Source: Candidatus Altarchaeota archaeon
GTDB taxonomy: Archaea > Altiarchaeota > Altiarchaeia > IMC4 > QMZM01
DNA length: 33,540 nt
NCBI GenBank assembly: GCA_016931955.1
Contig: JAFGDV010000025.1
Coordinates: 1-33,540 of the forward strand
Direction of reading: 5' to 3'
Program-made: the position numbers and the translations under genes
Shown: positions 25,135 to 33,515 of the stretch, piece by piece
Layout of the letters: the number at the start of each line of letters is the position of its first letter
Position numbering within the stretch: the first letter of the stretch is position 1
Notes under the pieces: model-generated
The model's database searches: none
Told to the model about the DNA's origin: nothing
Seen by the model: only the letters and a program-made list of their open reading frames with translations

Positions 25135-25219
25135 AATTTTTTCGTCGTATTTGTGCCACCTAAACGAAAAAATTTTCTTCGTATTATACCCCATACTTTG
25201 ACGAAGAAAAAACTTTCGT
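25135..25219. repeat. Three-arm competing inverted repeats
   Basis: AATTTTTTCG (25135-25144) pairs perfectly with CGAAAAAATT (25165-25174). The same central arm, extended to 19 nt (25164-25182), also pairs with 25201-25219 at 16 of 19 positions. The two pairings exclude each other. This is the geometry of an attenuator, a terminator or a cruciform-forming site. Confidence 0.5.
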
Positions 25220-25221
25220 TT

Positions 25222-25383
25222 CTATTGTGACAATAGATAAAAGACCCTACCCCTCGGAGGGAAAACCCACATCCCATATATTGTAACAATATGGAATTAG
25301 TATTTTCGATGGTTTACCCATGATAAAACGATAAAAGTAGGCCAAAAAAATCGAAAATCCTTTTTTCACTTATTGCTACAATA
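25222..25383. promoter_or_regulatory. Three TATTG-N3-CAATA operator-like palindromes
   Basis: CTATTGTGACAATAG (25222-25236), ATATTGTAACAATAT (25278-25292) and TATTGCTACAATA (25371-25383) share the arms TATTG/CAATA with a 3-bp spacer that differs in each. Centres are 56 and 92 bp apart. The last lies about 45-58 bp before the start of the small gene at 25429. The shared arms with variable centre are as expected for sites of one dimeric regulator. Confidence 0.5.
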
Positions 25384-25428
25384 GATTCTAGTGATTTTTA
25401 ACCCCCTCATGATAAAATCAATAGTAGC

Positions 25429-25656
25429 ATGGGTGCAATGACCTTAACTAAAAAGGACGTCGAAAAGCTCAAAAAGATTCAGAGATCGATAGCAGAAGGC
25501 AACGCCTGCTCCTATGACAAAACTGAGTGCCTGACCTATTTAGACAGCATCCTGAACCCCAAATGCTGCGTCTGTAGGAAGCCTCTTGGGGATGAAATCG
25601 AGATCGTGCAGGACCATAAGATGCATCTTAAGTGCAGAAAAAAGTATCATGCGTAG
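25429..25656 (+). CDS. Small protein with CxxC...HxxC putative zinc site
   Basis: The 75-aa protein has a charged N-terminal helix region (LTKKDVEKLKKIQRSIAEGN). Its C-terminal half carries CCVCRKPLGDEIE and HKMHLKCRKKY, giving a C-x2-C...H-x2-C arrangement like a treble-clef or LIM-type zinc finger. A second ATG at 25438 (MTLTKKD) is an equally good start. I do not recognise the family. It is an isolated single gene flanked by two AT-rich regions and followed by strong hairpins, so it is likely a monocistronic, regulated unit. A nucleic-acid or protein-binding role is possible but unproven. Confidence 0.6.
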   Translation: MGAMTLTKKDVEKLKKIQRSIAEGNACSYDKTECLTYLDSILNPKCCVCRKPLGDEIEIVQDHKMHLKCRKKYHA

Positions 25657-25684
25657 CATTTTTGATTTTCCCTGCCTTTTTGCC

Positions 25685-25732
25685 CTCTGGGGGATATCCC
25701 CCAGAGCAAAAATAACCCTCTTTTGAGGGGGT
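25685..25732 (+). terminator. Two consecutive hairpins after the small zinc-site gene
   Basis: CTCTGGGGGA-TATCCCCCAGAG is a perfect 22-bp palindrome (25685-25706), followed by CAAAAATAA. AACCCTC-TTTT-GAGGG (from 25713) forms a second hairpin. Position directly after the gene suggests termination or mRNA 3'-end protection. Confidence 0.5.
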
Positions 25733-25970
25733 TGGATCCTAAAAAACAGGGTATTTCACTGAAATTAATATTATCCATAATAGATATATAATATTATACT
25801 TTTTATAAAGTATTTATAATATAAGATATTCTAAATTAGATTATTTTTTATAGATATTTCTTATTGTATCTACTAAAAAAGATATATTTAATATGACCAT
25901 TTTTCTTCGGTGAGAGTTCGTGTGGGGGATATATACCCATTTTTGAGTAATTCTTGTTTTTTAGGTATTT
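25733..25970. other. AT-rich leader of the riboflavin cluster
   Basis: These 238 bp (about 314 bp counted from the preceding stop) contain no gene. They are dominated by A/T runs with several ATATAAT-like motifs. GGGGGATATATACCC near 25923-25936 combines a TATA-like core with flanking G and C triplets and lies about 40 bp before the amidohydrolase ATG. I see no recognisable riboswitch. Confidence 0.4.
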
Positions 25971-27035
25971 ATGCCCTTAATACCATATATAGCACACACG
26001 GTGATAATCAACACCTCGGTTCTTGCAGGAGAAGAATTTAATCTCCTAGAGGAAGCCCACCTCGTAGTAGAAGACGGCATGATCAGGGAAGTCAATGAAG
26101 GTTACGAAGCCGGCGGAATAGACCTGCAGGATTACCTTGCAATTCCTGGATTGATCAACGGGCACACGCACGTCGGCGACAGCTTCGCTAAGGAAGCCGC
26201 CCTAGGCCTCTCAGTGGATGATGCTGTTGGAAAAAACGGGTTAAAGTGGCAGCTCTATAAGGAAAGCAGACGGGAATCCAGGGTTAAAGCGATAAGGGAC
26301 TCCTTGGAGTACATGCTTCTCTCAGGAGTAACATGTTTCGCCGACTTCCGGGAGTTCGGCTGGGAGGGGATCGAAGAGCTGGAGGAAGCCTTAGACGATG
26401 TCCCGCTGAAGGCCGTGATATTGGGCCGAGACCTCCCTATTGAGGACGTCGACGGATTAGGATTGAATCTACATCAAGTAGACCAGATCCCGGAAAACAG
26501 GGAGGGGCGGATTATTGCATTGCATGCTGGGGAAGACTGTGAGGAGGTACCTAAGGCACTGGGATATGACCCGGACGTCATAGTACATTGCACTCATGCG
26601 ACAGATGAGGACTTAGAGGAAATCGCGAGGAAGAGGATCTCCGTCATCGTCTGTCCTAGGGCCAACGCCGCCTTAGGTGTTGGATTTCCCAGAGTTGATG
26701 ATATGCTTGATCTCGGCATCAATGTATGCATTGGAACGGACAACGTTATGACTAATTCGCCTAACATGTGGAGGGAGATGGAATTCCTGTCTAAGGCTTG
26801 CCGTCTTCCGCCAGCGAAGGCATTGATGATGTCTACATTGAATGCTGCGAAAGCCTTCCGTCTTGACTCGGGTTGCATCAAGGAAGGCTGTCGGGCTGAC
26901 ATCGTGTTCTTGGACAAAAACGCTATCAATCTCAGAGACAGTAGGAATCCTCTGGCTACGATAGTGTATAGATGCGAGCCTGAGAATGTGAGAAAGGTGT
27001 TGATCGACGGCAGATTCGTTGTCGACGGGGGCTGA
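25971..27035 (+). CDS. Amidohydrolase-superfamily metal-dependent deaminase in riboflavin cluster
   Basis: The 354-aa protein is a cyclic deaminase-type amidohydrolase. The metal ligands are visible: H65 and H67 in GHTHVGD, H185 in HAGED, H206 and H209 in HCTHA, and D257 in GTDN. The N- and C-terminal strands form the usual composite sandwich (LIDGRFVVDGG at the end). Relatives deaminate cytosine, guanine or S-adenosylhomocysteine. The stop is one base before the arfB ATG, and ribB, ribC and ribH follow. The archaeal riboflavin pathway needs a deaminase acting on a guanine-like diaminopyrimidine. This makes the gene a strong positional candidate for that step, which is inference. An ordinary nucleobase or nucleoside deaminase is the alternative. 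Confidence 0.82.
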   Translation: MPLIPYIAHTVIINTSVLAGEEFNLLEEAHLVVEDGMIREVNEGYEAGGIDLQDYLAIPGLINGHTHVGDSFAKEAALGLSVDDAVGKNGLKWQLYKESRRESRVKAIRDSLEYMLLSGVTCFADFREFGWEGIEELEEALDDVPLKAVILGRDLPIEDVDGLGLNLHQVDQIPENREGRIIALHAGEDCEEVPKALGYDPDVIVHCTHATDEDLEEIARKRISVIVCPRANAALGVGFPRVDDMLDLGINVCIGTDNVMTNSPNMWREMEFLSKACRLPPAKALMMSTLNAAKAFRLDSGCIKEGCRADIVFLDKNAINLRDSRNPLATIVYRCEPENVRKVLIDGRFVVDGG

Positions 27036-27036
27036 A

Positions 27037-27696
27037 ATGGCTGACATGTCAAAGAAAACATGGTGCGAACTTGAAGGGATGAGAGACAGAGGCATTATCA
27101 TACCAATTGGGAGTGTTGAACAGCATGGACCCCATCTTCCGTTGGAAACTGATTCCCTGCTAGTGGAAAGAATCGCTGGGGAGGTTGCTGAACGAATAGG
27201 TTGCTTGGTTGCCCCGACCCTCATCCTTGGAGTCTCCGAGGAGCACATGGATTTTGTGGGCACGATAACACTGAGCCCGGAAACGTTCAAGGGCGTGGTC
27301 TATGACGTCTGTAACAGCCTGAGTAGGCATGGTTTCAGTAAACTGCACATCATCAGCTACCATGGGGGTAACAAACAATATCTCGTTGAGCTGCTGCCCG
27401 AGATCAAGGACGCTGGGATAACGGCCACACTACACCGTGTCTTAGGCAGATTGGGTAAATTCGATCACGCTGGCGAAGTGGAGACGTCTTTGATGCTCTA
27501 TCTTTTCCCGGAACTGGTTAGGAAAGATAGGGTAGAGAGATTTCATTATAGGATTCCGGCAGGTTATGGGTGGAGGACGAAGGACTATTCAGAGAGTGGG
27601 GTCATAGGTGAGGCTGTGGAAGCGAGTCCTGCTAATGGCATTAAATACTTTAATCAGATAGTGGAGGCTATTGTGGAGGAGATAGAAGATGAGTAG
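27037..27696 (+). CDS. arfB: ArfB-type formamide hydrolase (creatininase family)
   Basis: The start MADMSKKTWCELEGM at 27037 follows the amidohydrolase stop by one base. The track start at 27019 would overlap the upstream gene. The 219-aa protein has the creatininase-family metal site: GSVEQHGPHLPLETD, SYHGGNKQ and DHAGEVETS. ArfB removes the formyl group from the product of the archaeal GTP cyclohydrolase III in riboflavin and F420 synthesis. The riboflavin neighbours support ArfB over creatininase. It overlaps ribB by 8 bp. Confidence 0.85.
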   Translation: MADMSKKTWCELEGMRDRGIIIPIGSVEQHGPHLPLETDSLLVERIAGEVAERIGCLVAPTLILGVSEEHMDFVGTITLSPETFKGVVYDVCNSLSRHGFSKLHIISYHGGNKQYLVELLPEIKDAGITATLHRVLGRLGKFDHAGEVETSLMLYLFPELVRKDRVERFHYRIPAGYGWRTKDYSESGVIGEAVEASPANGIKYFNQIVEAIVEEIEDE

Positions 27697-28390
27697 ACTG
27701 GATGATGCTTTAGAGGACCTTCGTAGGGGCAGGTTTGTTCTTGTTCATGACTTTGAGAGCAGGGAGGATGAGATAGATCTGGTGGTCGCCGCAGAATTTG
27801 TGAAACCGAAGCATGTGGCGAGGATGCGAACTGACGCTGGTGGATTGATTTGTTTGGCCGTTGACGGGGAATTGGCTGAAAAAATCGGTTTGCCTTTTAT
27901 GGTGGACGTCTATAGGTCGACGATGGATAACTTTCCCTTACTTACGCATCTGATGCCAAATGACATAAAATATGACAACAGGTCTTCTTTTTCCTTAACA
28001 ATAAACCATCGGAAAACGTATACTGGAATACCCGACATCGACAGAGCCCTCACGATCCAAGAACTGGGAGCATTCTGTAGAAACCTTCCTGAAAACACAG
28101 GTGAAGCATTCGGGGAAAAGTTCAGGTCGCCTGGGCATGTTCACCTGCTTATCTCCTCGGATCTTAAGAACAGGTTGGGTCATACGGAGCTGTCGACTGC
28201 TCTCTTGAGGATGGCCGGGCTTACGCCTGTTGCTGCGATCTGTGAGATGCTTGATTCCTGGACCCACCACGCCTTGCTTAAAACCGCAGCGATTAAATAT
28301 GCGAAAGAACATAATTTAATCTTGTTGGATGGGAACGAGGTGAAGAAGGCCTATGAGAAACTTCAGAAAGTTTCATCATCAGAACGAGGT

Positions 28391-28393
<3 letters not shown>
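27689..28393 (+). CDS. ribB: 3,4-Dihydroxy-2-butanone 4-phosphate synthase
   Basis: The 234-aa protein matches monofunctional RibB. It has VLVHDFESREDEIDLVVAAEF (acidic metal-binding loop), MRTDAGGLICLAV, FRSPGHVHLL, and HTELSTALLRMAGLTPVAAICEML. It converts ribulose 5-phosphate to the four-carbon unit used by lumazine synthase. No GTP cyclohydrolase II domain is fused, as expected for archaea. The start overlaps arfB by 8 bp. The stop codon lies inside the first hairpin of the following array. Confidence 0.92.
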
Positions 28394-29181
<788 letters not shown>

Positions 29182-29185
29182 AAAA

Positions 29186-30493
29186 ATGTCAGTAAACAGC
29201 TTGTTTCGGGTGTTGTTTCATCCCTCTGACTCGTTTTTTTATGAAGGATCTGAGGCCTCCCTCGGAGGGGCTGTTAGGAACATCATGCTTGCTGTGATAC
29301 TGGTTTCGCTCATATGTGGTGGCCTGATCATAGTGCTGGTATTGGTCTTGGGCGTAGTTGCTTTCCCTTTTATGTTCGGGCAGACTGGTGCCTTGATTCC
29401 AAGCTTGTTGTTGGTCATCCCATACATGATACTTAGCATCCTCGTTGCCGGATTGCTTATGGTTATTATCTTGTTCATCGAATCCTTCATTCTCTTCGTA
29501 ACATCCCGGATCCTTGGCGGGGGCGGGGATTTTACGACGCAGACATATTATCTCTCAATGATCGAGGCCGTCTTCATACTTATTTCGCCGATAACCTCTA
29601 TTTTATCCCTTATACCCCTCCTTTCAATTATCGTTCTTCTCTACTATCTGTTCCTCATCACGATCGCTTTGAAGGAGGCTCACGGCTACGGTATTATCAG
29701 GGCTGCCTTGAGCTGGCTGATACCTGCAGCTGTGATGCTTGCTTTAGTCTTCTTCTTCATCTCATCCTTGATCATGATAATCAACAGTCAACTTGCTGAA
29801 ATGGATCTTGGGGGTATAGAGACTGCTGGTTTAGTGGAAACTGTGGTGGATTCCGGGATACCTCAACAACCCTCTGGCCTCCCATCTGGGACCCATCAGA
29901 CAATCTCTTCTCCGGGGTTCTCCTATGAACTGTATCTGCCCTGGAATTATTCTTCAGAAAGACAATATCCTCTGGTGATCTGTTTCTCCCCTAATGGCAA
30001 TGGGGCTGACTTTCAGGATTCAGTCTACCCTGTCACTAACGAATATGGGTATGTATTGGTTGGTTCCAACGACTTCAGGAACGACGTTGATTCCAGTATA
30101 TTCCTCCCAAGGATCTATGGGAGTTTAGCGGATATAAGATCTAGGGTTAATATCGACGGAAACCGGATCTATGCCTGCGGTTTCTCTGGTGGGGGCATGG
30201 CCTCCTATGTGGTCTCCTATTTTAAGCCGAACTACTTCCAGGGATTGATTGTCAACTCCGGGAGCATACATGGTAGCCTCTACAACAAAGAGGACCTTAG
30301 GAGGATGGGCGTCAGAAAGGTTGTGTTGATCTGCGGCAGAGGAGATGGCGTTGTCTCATGCGAGCATATGGAGAATGATGAGAGATGGCTCAATGCCTCT
30401 GGGATAGAGACATACTTTATAGAGTTTGATGGCGGGCACAGTATCGCCCCACAGGATAGCTATATCAAGGCTATTGAATGGCTGGAGACTTAA
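29186..30493 (+). CDS. Yip1-type membrane domain fused to an alpha/beta-hydrolase
   Basis: The 435-aa protein starts with a region of about 200 residues with five or so membrane helices (FRVLFHPSDSFFYEG then IMLAVILVSLICGGLIIVLV), resembling the Yip1 family. A linker leads to an esterase-like alpha/beta-hydrolase domain of about 200 residues (SYELYLPWNYSSERQYPLVI). The triad is visible: S334 in CGFSGGGM, D387 in CGRGDG and H418 in DGGHSIAP. The hydrolase side cannot be placed firmly, but an odd number of helices would put it outside. It sits between ribC and ribH in the same direction, with 4-bp and 19-bp gaps, but no riboflavin role is known for such a fusion. Confidence 0.75.
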   Translation: MSVNSLFRVLFHPSDSFFYEGSEASLGGAVRNIMLAVILVSLICGGLIIVLVLVLGVVAFPFMFGQTGALIPSLLLVIPYMILSILVAGLLMVIILFIESFILFVTSRILGGGGDFTTQTYYLSMIEAVFILISPITSILSLIPLLSIIVLLYYLFLITIALKEAHGYGIIRAALSWLIPAAVMLALVFFFISSLIMIINSQLAEMDLGGIETAGLVETVVDSGIPQQPSGLPSGTHQTISSPGFSYELYLPWNYSSERQYPLVICFSPNGNGADFQDSVYPVTNEYGYVLVGSNDFRNDVDSSIFLPRIYGSLADIRSRVNIDGNRIYACGFSGGGMASYVVSYFKPNYFQGLIVNSGSIHGSLYNKEDLRRMGVRKVVLICGRGDGVVSCEHMENDERWLNASGIETYFIEFDGGHSIAPQDSYIKAIEWLET

Positions 30494-30512
30494 AATAAAA
30501 AAAGGTGATATG

Positions 30513-31013
30513 ATGGAGAAAATAAATCTAGGAATTGTTGCGGCGGAATTCAACTATGATATAACGTATGCCATGGTTGAATTGGCAAAGGAACATGCGA
30601 GGTTTCTTGACGTAGACGTTGAGGAAGTCGTTAGAGTTCCGGGTGTTTTTGACATGCCTTTGGCGGTGAAGATGCTCTTGGATAGGAATGACGTGGACTG
30701 CGTGGTCGCCCTCGGCGCCGTCATTGAGGGTCAGACGGAACACGATGAGATTGTTGCACAGCATGCTGCGAGAAAGATCGCTGATCTTGCTCTCGACTAT
30801 GGGAAGCCTATCGGTCTTGGGATAGCAGGTCCTGGTATGAGCAGGCTTGACGCACATAAGCGGATCGAGTATGCGAAGAGGGCTGTTGAAGCCGCCGTTA
30901 AGATGTGCAAGGTATTGAAGGGTTCCGGATTCCGTTCAAAGGGAGGGGACGAAGGGAAAGACGACAACTTCGACATTAACCCGAATGTGGGCAGGTTTTT
31001 GGAGATGGGTTAG
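30513..31013 (+). CDS. ribH: 6,7-Dimethyl-8-ribityllumazine synthase
   Basis: The start is one of two adjacent ATGs (30510 or 30513). The second is preferred because GGTGA lies 4-5 nt upstream. The protein of about 166 aa has LGIVAAEFNYDITYAMVELA, VRVPGVFDMPLAVKMLL, CVVALGAVIEGQTEHDEI (with the catalytic His) and IGLGIAGPGMSRLDA. It condenses the RibB product with the ribitylamino-pyrimidine. The C-terminal tail of about 30 residues (SKGGDEGKDDNFDINPNVG) is a charged extension. The 3' end overlaps the convergent pth2 by 4 bp. Confidence 0.93.
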   Translation: MEKINLGIVAAEFNYDITYAMVELAKEHARFLDVDVEEVVRVPGVFDMPLAVKMLLDRNDVDCVVALGAVIEGQTEHDEIVAQHAARKIADLALDYGKPIGLGIAGPGMSRLDAHKRIEYAKRAVEAAVKMCKVLKGSGFRSKGGDEGKDDNFDINPNVGRFLEMG

Positions 31014-31342
31014 AGCAGCTTCAGTTTTCCCGTTATTTTGTCTATGTCTTCCTCGGGTGCGGGGCCTATGCCTACGCAGGTTACCGTGCCTGGGGGGATC
31101 TCTGTTCTTCCCGCGTCGCTTATTAGTGAAACTGGGAGCCCTGTCTTCTTCGCTTCCTCATAGATACCCATCAGTTCTTCAAGGTTGCTGCAGCCTAGCA
31201 CGGATTTCTTCTGCATGTCTCTCATCCATTCTTTCCTCCACTTGCTTTTTTCGGCTGCTTCGACGGCTGCATGCGCTACCTGCGCCGCCAGTTTTCCCTT
31301 GCTTAGCCTCAGGTCTTTTCTTACGACGATTACCTGCTTCAT
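31010..31342 (-). CDS. pth2: Peptidyl-tRNA hydrolase Pth2
   Basis: The 110-aa protein is full-length archaeal/eukaryotic-type Pth2: KQVIVVRKDLRLSKGKLAAQ, VAHAAVEAAEKS, LISDAGRTEIPPGTVTCVGI and GPAPEEDIDKITGKLKLL. It releases peptides from prematurely dropped peptidyl-tRNAs. The start is ATG at 31342. It is divergent from the dehydroquinate synthase gene across 37 bp with TATA-like sequence, and convergent with ribH. Confidence 0.96.
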   Translation of the reverse strand: MKQVIVVRKDLRLSKGKLAAQVAHAAVEAAEKSKWRKEWMRDMQKKSVLGCSNLEELMGIYEEAKKTGLPVSLISDAGRTEIPPGTVTCVGIGPAPEEDIDKITGKLKLL

Positions 31343-31379
31343 CTCTTCTAATAAATATTGAAGTCTATATAGTTAAGGT

Positions 31380-32435
31380 ATGAAGGAGTTATGGGTGAGG
31401 GCTGACCAGAATCGGCCGTGGGATAATAGGAAGAAGTATGTCACATCTGCCCTGGAGAGTGGCGCAGATGCTGTCTTGGTGAAGGATGGGGAAGGCGTCA
31501 AGGTCAGGGAACTGGGCAGGATTAAAGTCGTTTCTGGAAGCGAAGACGCCGACGTCAGACTCTTTAAGTCCTTTGATGAACTTAGGGGTAAGGGTGTTAA
31601 GGCCTTCTATAAGGTCATCAAGTCTAAAGGGGATGAGGAGGAGATCGTCTCCGCCGGGGGGCGGGCTGAATATGTTGTCGTGAAGGCATCTGATTGGAAG
31701 GTCATCCCCTTGGAGAACTTAATCGCTGCTCTACGCGGTAAGGCGAGGATTATCGTGGAGGTTTCTTCATTGGATGAGGCGCGCCTGGCATTGGAGACCC
31801 TCGAAGTCGGATGTGAGGGTGTTCTAGCAGACGTTAAACCTGGGGACGTCAGCAGATTCAGGGACGTGGTGGATTCGGCTTCAACCGAGAAGCTGCCTCT
31901 TTCAGCTGCTGAGGTGTCTGATGTTAAGCAGGTTGGCATGGGCGACCGAGTCTGTGTTGATACTTGCTCTGTCTTTGAGGGCGCTGAGGGCATGCTAGTA
32001 GGCTCGCAGTCTAATGCCCTTTTTTTGGTTCACGCGGAGAACATCGAGACGCCTTATGTGGCGCAGAGGCCTTTCCGGGTTAATGCGGGTCCCGTGCACG
32101 CCTACACCAGGATGCCTGATGGGAAAACCAGGTATCTTAGTGAGTTGTCTGCTGGGGACTCTGTTCTCGCAGTCGATGCCGGAGGCAACACCCGTGGGAT
32201 GGTCGTCGGGCGTTTGAAGATTGAGAGGCGACCCTTGATTCTCGTGGAGGCTGTGTTTGAGGGTATCAGGTTTAAGACTATCTTGCAGAATGCTGAAACC
32301 ATTAGGTTGGTTTCGCCTAAGGGCGGGGCTTTGTCTGTCGCATCCCTTAAGAGGGGCGATAAGGTATTGGTCTATCTTGAGGACGGGGGCCGACACTTCG
32401 GCATGAAGGTCGAGGAGACCATAGAGGAGAAATAG
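31380..32435 (+). CDS. 3-Dehydroquinate synthase II (archaeal)
   Basis: The 351-aa protein matches archaeal AroB', which makes dehydroquinate from 2-amino-3,7-dideoxy-D-threo-hept-6-ulosonate with NAD. Signatures are MKELWVRADQNRPWDNRKKY at the start, VCVDTCSVFEGAEGMLVGSQ, FLVHAENIETPYVAQRPFRV, and NAGPVHAYTRMPDGKTRYLS. The C-terminal sheet region ends DGGRHFGMKVEETIEEK. Length is normal. The partner aldolase gene is not in the window. This non-canonical shikimate route is typical of Euryarchaeota and supports the archaeal assignment. Confidence 0.94.
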   Translation: MKELWVRADQNRPWDNRKKYVTSALESGADAVLVKDGEGVKVRELGRIKVVSGSEDADVRLFKSFDELRGKGVKAFYKVIKSKGDEEEIVSAGGRAEYVVVKASDWKVIPLENLIAALRGKARIIVEVSSLDEARLALETLEVGCEGVLADVKPGDVSRFRDVVDSASTEKLPLSAAEVSDVKQVGMGDRVCVDTCSVFEGAEGMLVGSQSNALFLVHAENIETPYVAQRPFRVNAGPVHAYTRMPDGKTRYLSELSAGDSVLAVDAGGNTRGMVVGRLKIERRPLILVEAVFEGIRFKTILQNAETIRLVSPKGGALSVASLKRGDKVLVYLEDGGRHFGMKVEETIEEK

Positions 32436-32459
32436 TATATAAGACTTGAGGAAAACTTT

Positions 32460-32824
32460 TTATTTGCTCATTTTTTCGGGGGTATTGTTTAGTCTTATTA
32501 TTGCTGTTGTCAGGTCTTCATAGACGTTCACGCCTTTTTGTATATTTGGTCGAATGTTGGGGAGTGAGGGAATAAACCGATATTGATTAGGTCTTTGACG
32601 TCTTCGGCGTCTTTTTTAAGTTATTCGATTAGGTTTTCTGTTATTTCTTGGTGGGCGCCTTCGGTGTCTTCTTTTTCTCCTTCTAGGACTTCTTCGACTC
32701 GGCCGTCTGGGAGATTGAAGGCGCCGCCTTTTTTAAATCCGCTGTGTATTGGGGCGGAGGTGATTTTTAGCCTGCAGCCTACGTGTTGTACATGTTCATC
32801 TGTTATGTGGAATAGGGCTTTCAT
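32460..32824 (-). pseudogene. Broken acylphosphatase-like gene (in-frame stop plus frameshift)
   Basis: From ATG 32824 the minus strand encodes 67 aa (MKALFHITDEHVQHVGCRLK, GAFNLPDGRVEEVLEG). The motif V-Q-x-V-G-x-R and the Asn of NLPDGRVE are the acylphosphatase signature. After a TAA the same frame continues LKKDAEDVKDLINIGLFPHS and PTFDQIYKKA, then stops. A shift of one base restores VNVYEDLTTAIIRLNNTPEK, ending at 32460. The original protein would have been about 120 aa. A TATA-like GTATACTTAA is still present about 27 bp upstream. Two lesions suggest real decay, or two sequencing errors. Confidence 0.65.
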
Positions 32825-32957
32825 CTTTAATCAGACTCAATTAAGTATACGCTGGGGGGGATATATGGGGTTTACTCTGCTCCTGCGTGTCCGTTGTGAG
32901 GGATAGTTCATCTGGTTTCATTTAGTCTCAGATATTTGGGACTTATTGGAATGGGAA
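32825..32957. other. Intergenic stretch between the pseudogene and the regulator
   Basis: No gene is visible. It contains the remnant promoter of the acylphosphatase pseudogene (GTATACTTAATTG on the minus strand) and a G-rich stretch, TGGGGGGGATATATGGGG. Confidence 0.4.
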
Positions 32958-33515
32958 TCAATCTATCTTGTGGGCATATAGTCTTCCGGCGTCTGTTAGT
33001 TTTGCTTTGATGTTTCTTCCTTTTCGGCTGGTCTCTATTAGGCCGTCTTTTTTTAGGTCGCTTAGGTGGTAGCTTATTCTTGATCTCTCTGATTCGGTTT
33101 TTTCTTTCATGAGTTCTTCTAGTAGTGTCTCTGTGTTTTTGAGTTTGACTAGTATTTCTTTTTTCTCTTTTGATAGTTTTTTTAGGGGCAGCCTTGGTGC
33201 TTCTTTGACTGAGCGTATTCCTGTTATTTTTCCGTTCTTATATTCCGGTAATCCAATGTATGCCTTTGTTTCTGTGGTTTGGGCCGCCAGGTATGCTGCT
33301 ATTCCTGCTGTGCGCAGTGATCCGGATAGGTTTATTTTGACTTCGTTTTCTGCGGCCTGTTCTTTTCTTATCACGTCTATTAGTGTCAGCGCTGTCGCTG
33401 TGACGTCGTCTAAATATATAAGACTAAAAAATGATTTCAGGGCGGAATCCAAGGACATTAAAAGATTCAATGAAAATACCGAAGACCTCCCATGCAAGAA
33501 AACAATAATCTTCAA
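32958..33515 (-). CDS. Csa3/HFX_2341-like CARF-wHTH regulator, N-terminal part apparently missing
   Basis: The ORF of 185 aa holds the second half of a Rossmann-like sensory domain (LIDVIRKEQAAENEVKINLS, GSLRTAGIAAYLAAQTTE). A winged helix follows (ILVKLKNTETLLEELMKEKT, SRISYHLSDLKKDGLIETSR). This fits the archaeal Csa3 / HFX_2341 family, where a ligand-sensing domain of about 130 residues precedes the winged helix. Only about 55 residues lie before NEVKINLSG, and the first 35 or so (MKIIVFLHGRSSVFSLNLL) do not match the family start. The plus strand there reads better as protein. The gene is therefore probably truncated at about 33412. No CRISPR-Cas genes are nearby in the window. Confidence 0.55.
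   Translation of the reverse strand: MKIIVFLHGRSSVFSLNLLMSLDSALKSFFSLIYLDDVTATALTLIDVIRKEQAAENEVKINLSGSLRTAGIAAYLAAQTTETKAYIGLPEYKNGKITGIRSVKEAPRLPLKKLSKEKKEILVKLKNTETLLEELMKEKTESERSRISYHLSDLKKDGLIETSRKGRNIKAKLTDAGRLYAHKID

Larger units (their letters stand above)
24925..25428. other. Very AT-rich 504-bp region without a gene
   Basis: No convincing coding sequence is present on either strand; the 60-aa minus ORF at 25107 is composition noise. The region holds an ATATCTA/TAGATAT inverted repeat near 25000-25019, a set of three mutually complementary arms (25135-25219) and three TATTG-N3-CAATA palindromes (25222-25383). It lies after the aminotransferase and before an orphan small gene, so it probably contains a terminator and a regulated promoter. 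Confidence 0.6.

Noticed and set aside
25000-25383. CRISPR array
   Set aside because: Palindromes are short, irregularly spaced and not identical direct repeats with unique spacers.
24925-25970. Replication origin
   Set aside because: The region is AT-rich with repeats, but I saw no origin-recognition-box-like G-rich repeats and no orc1/cdc6 gene in the window.
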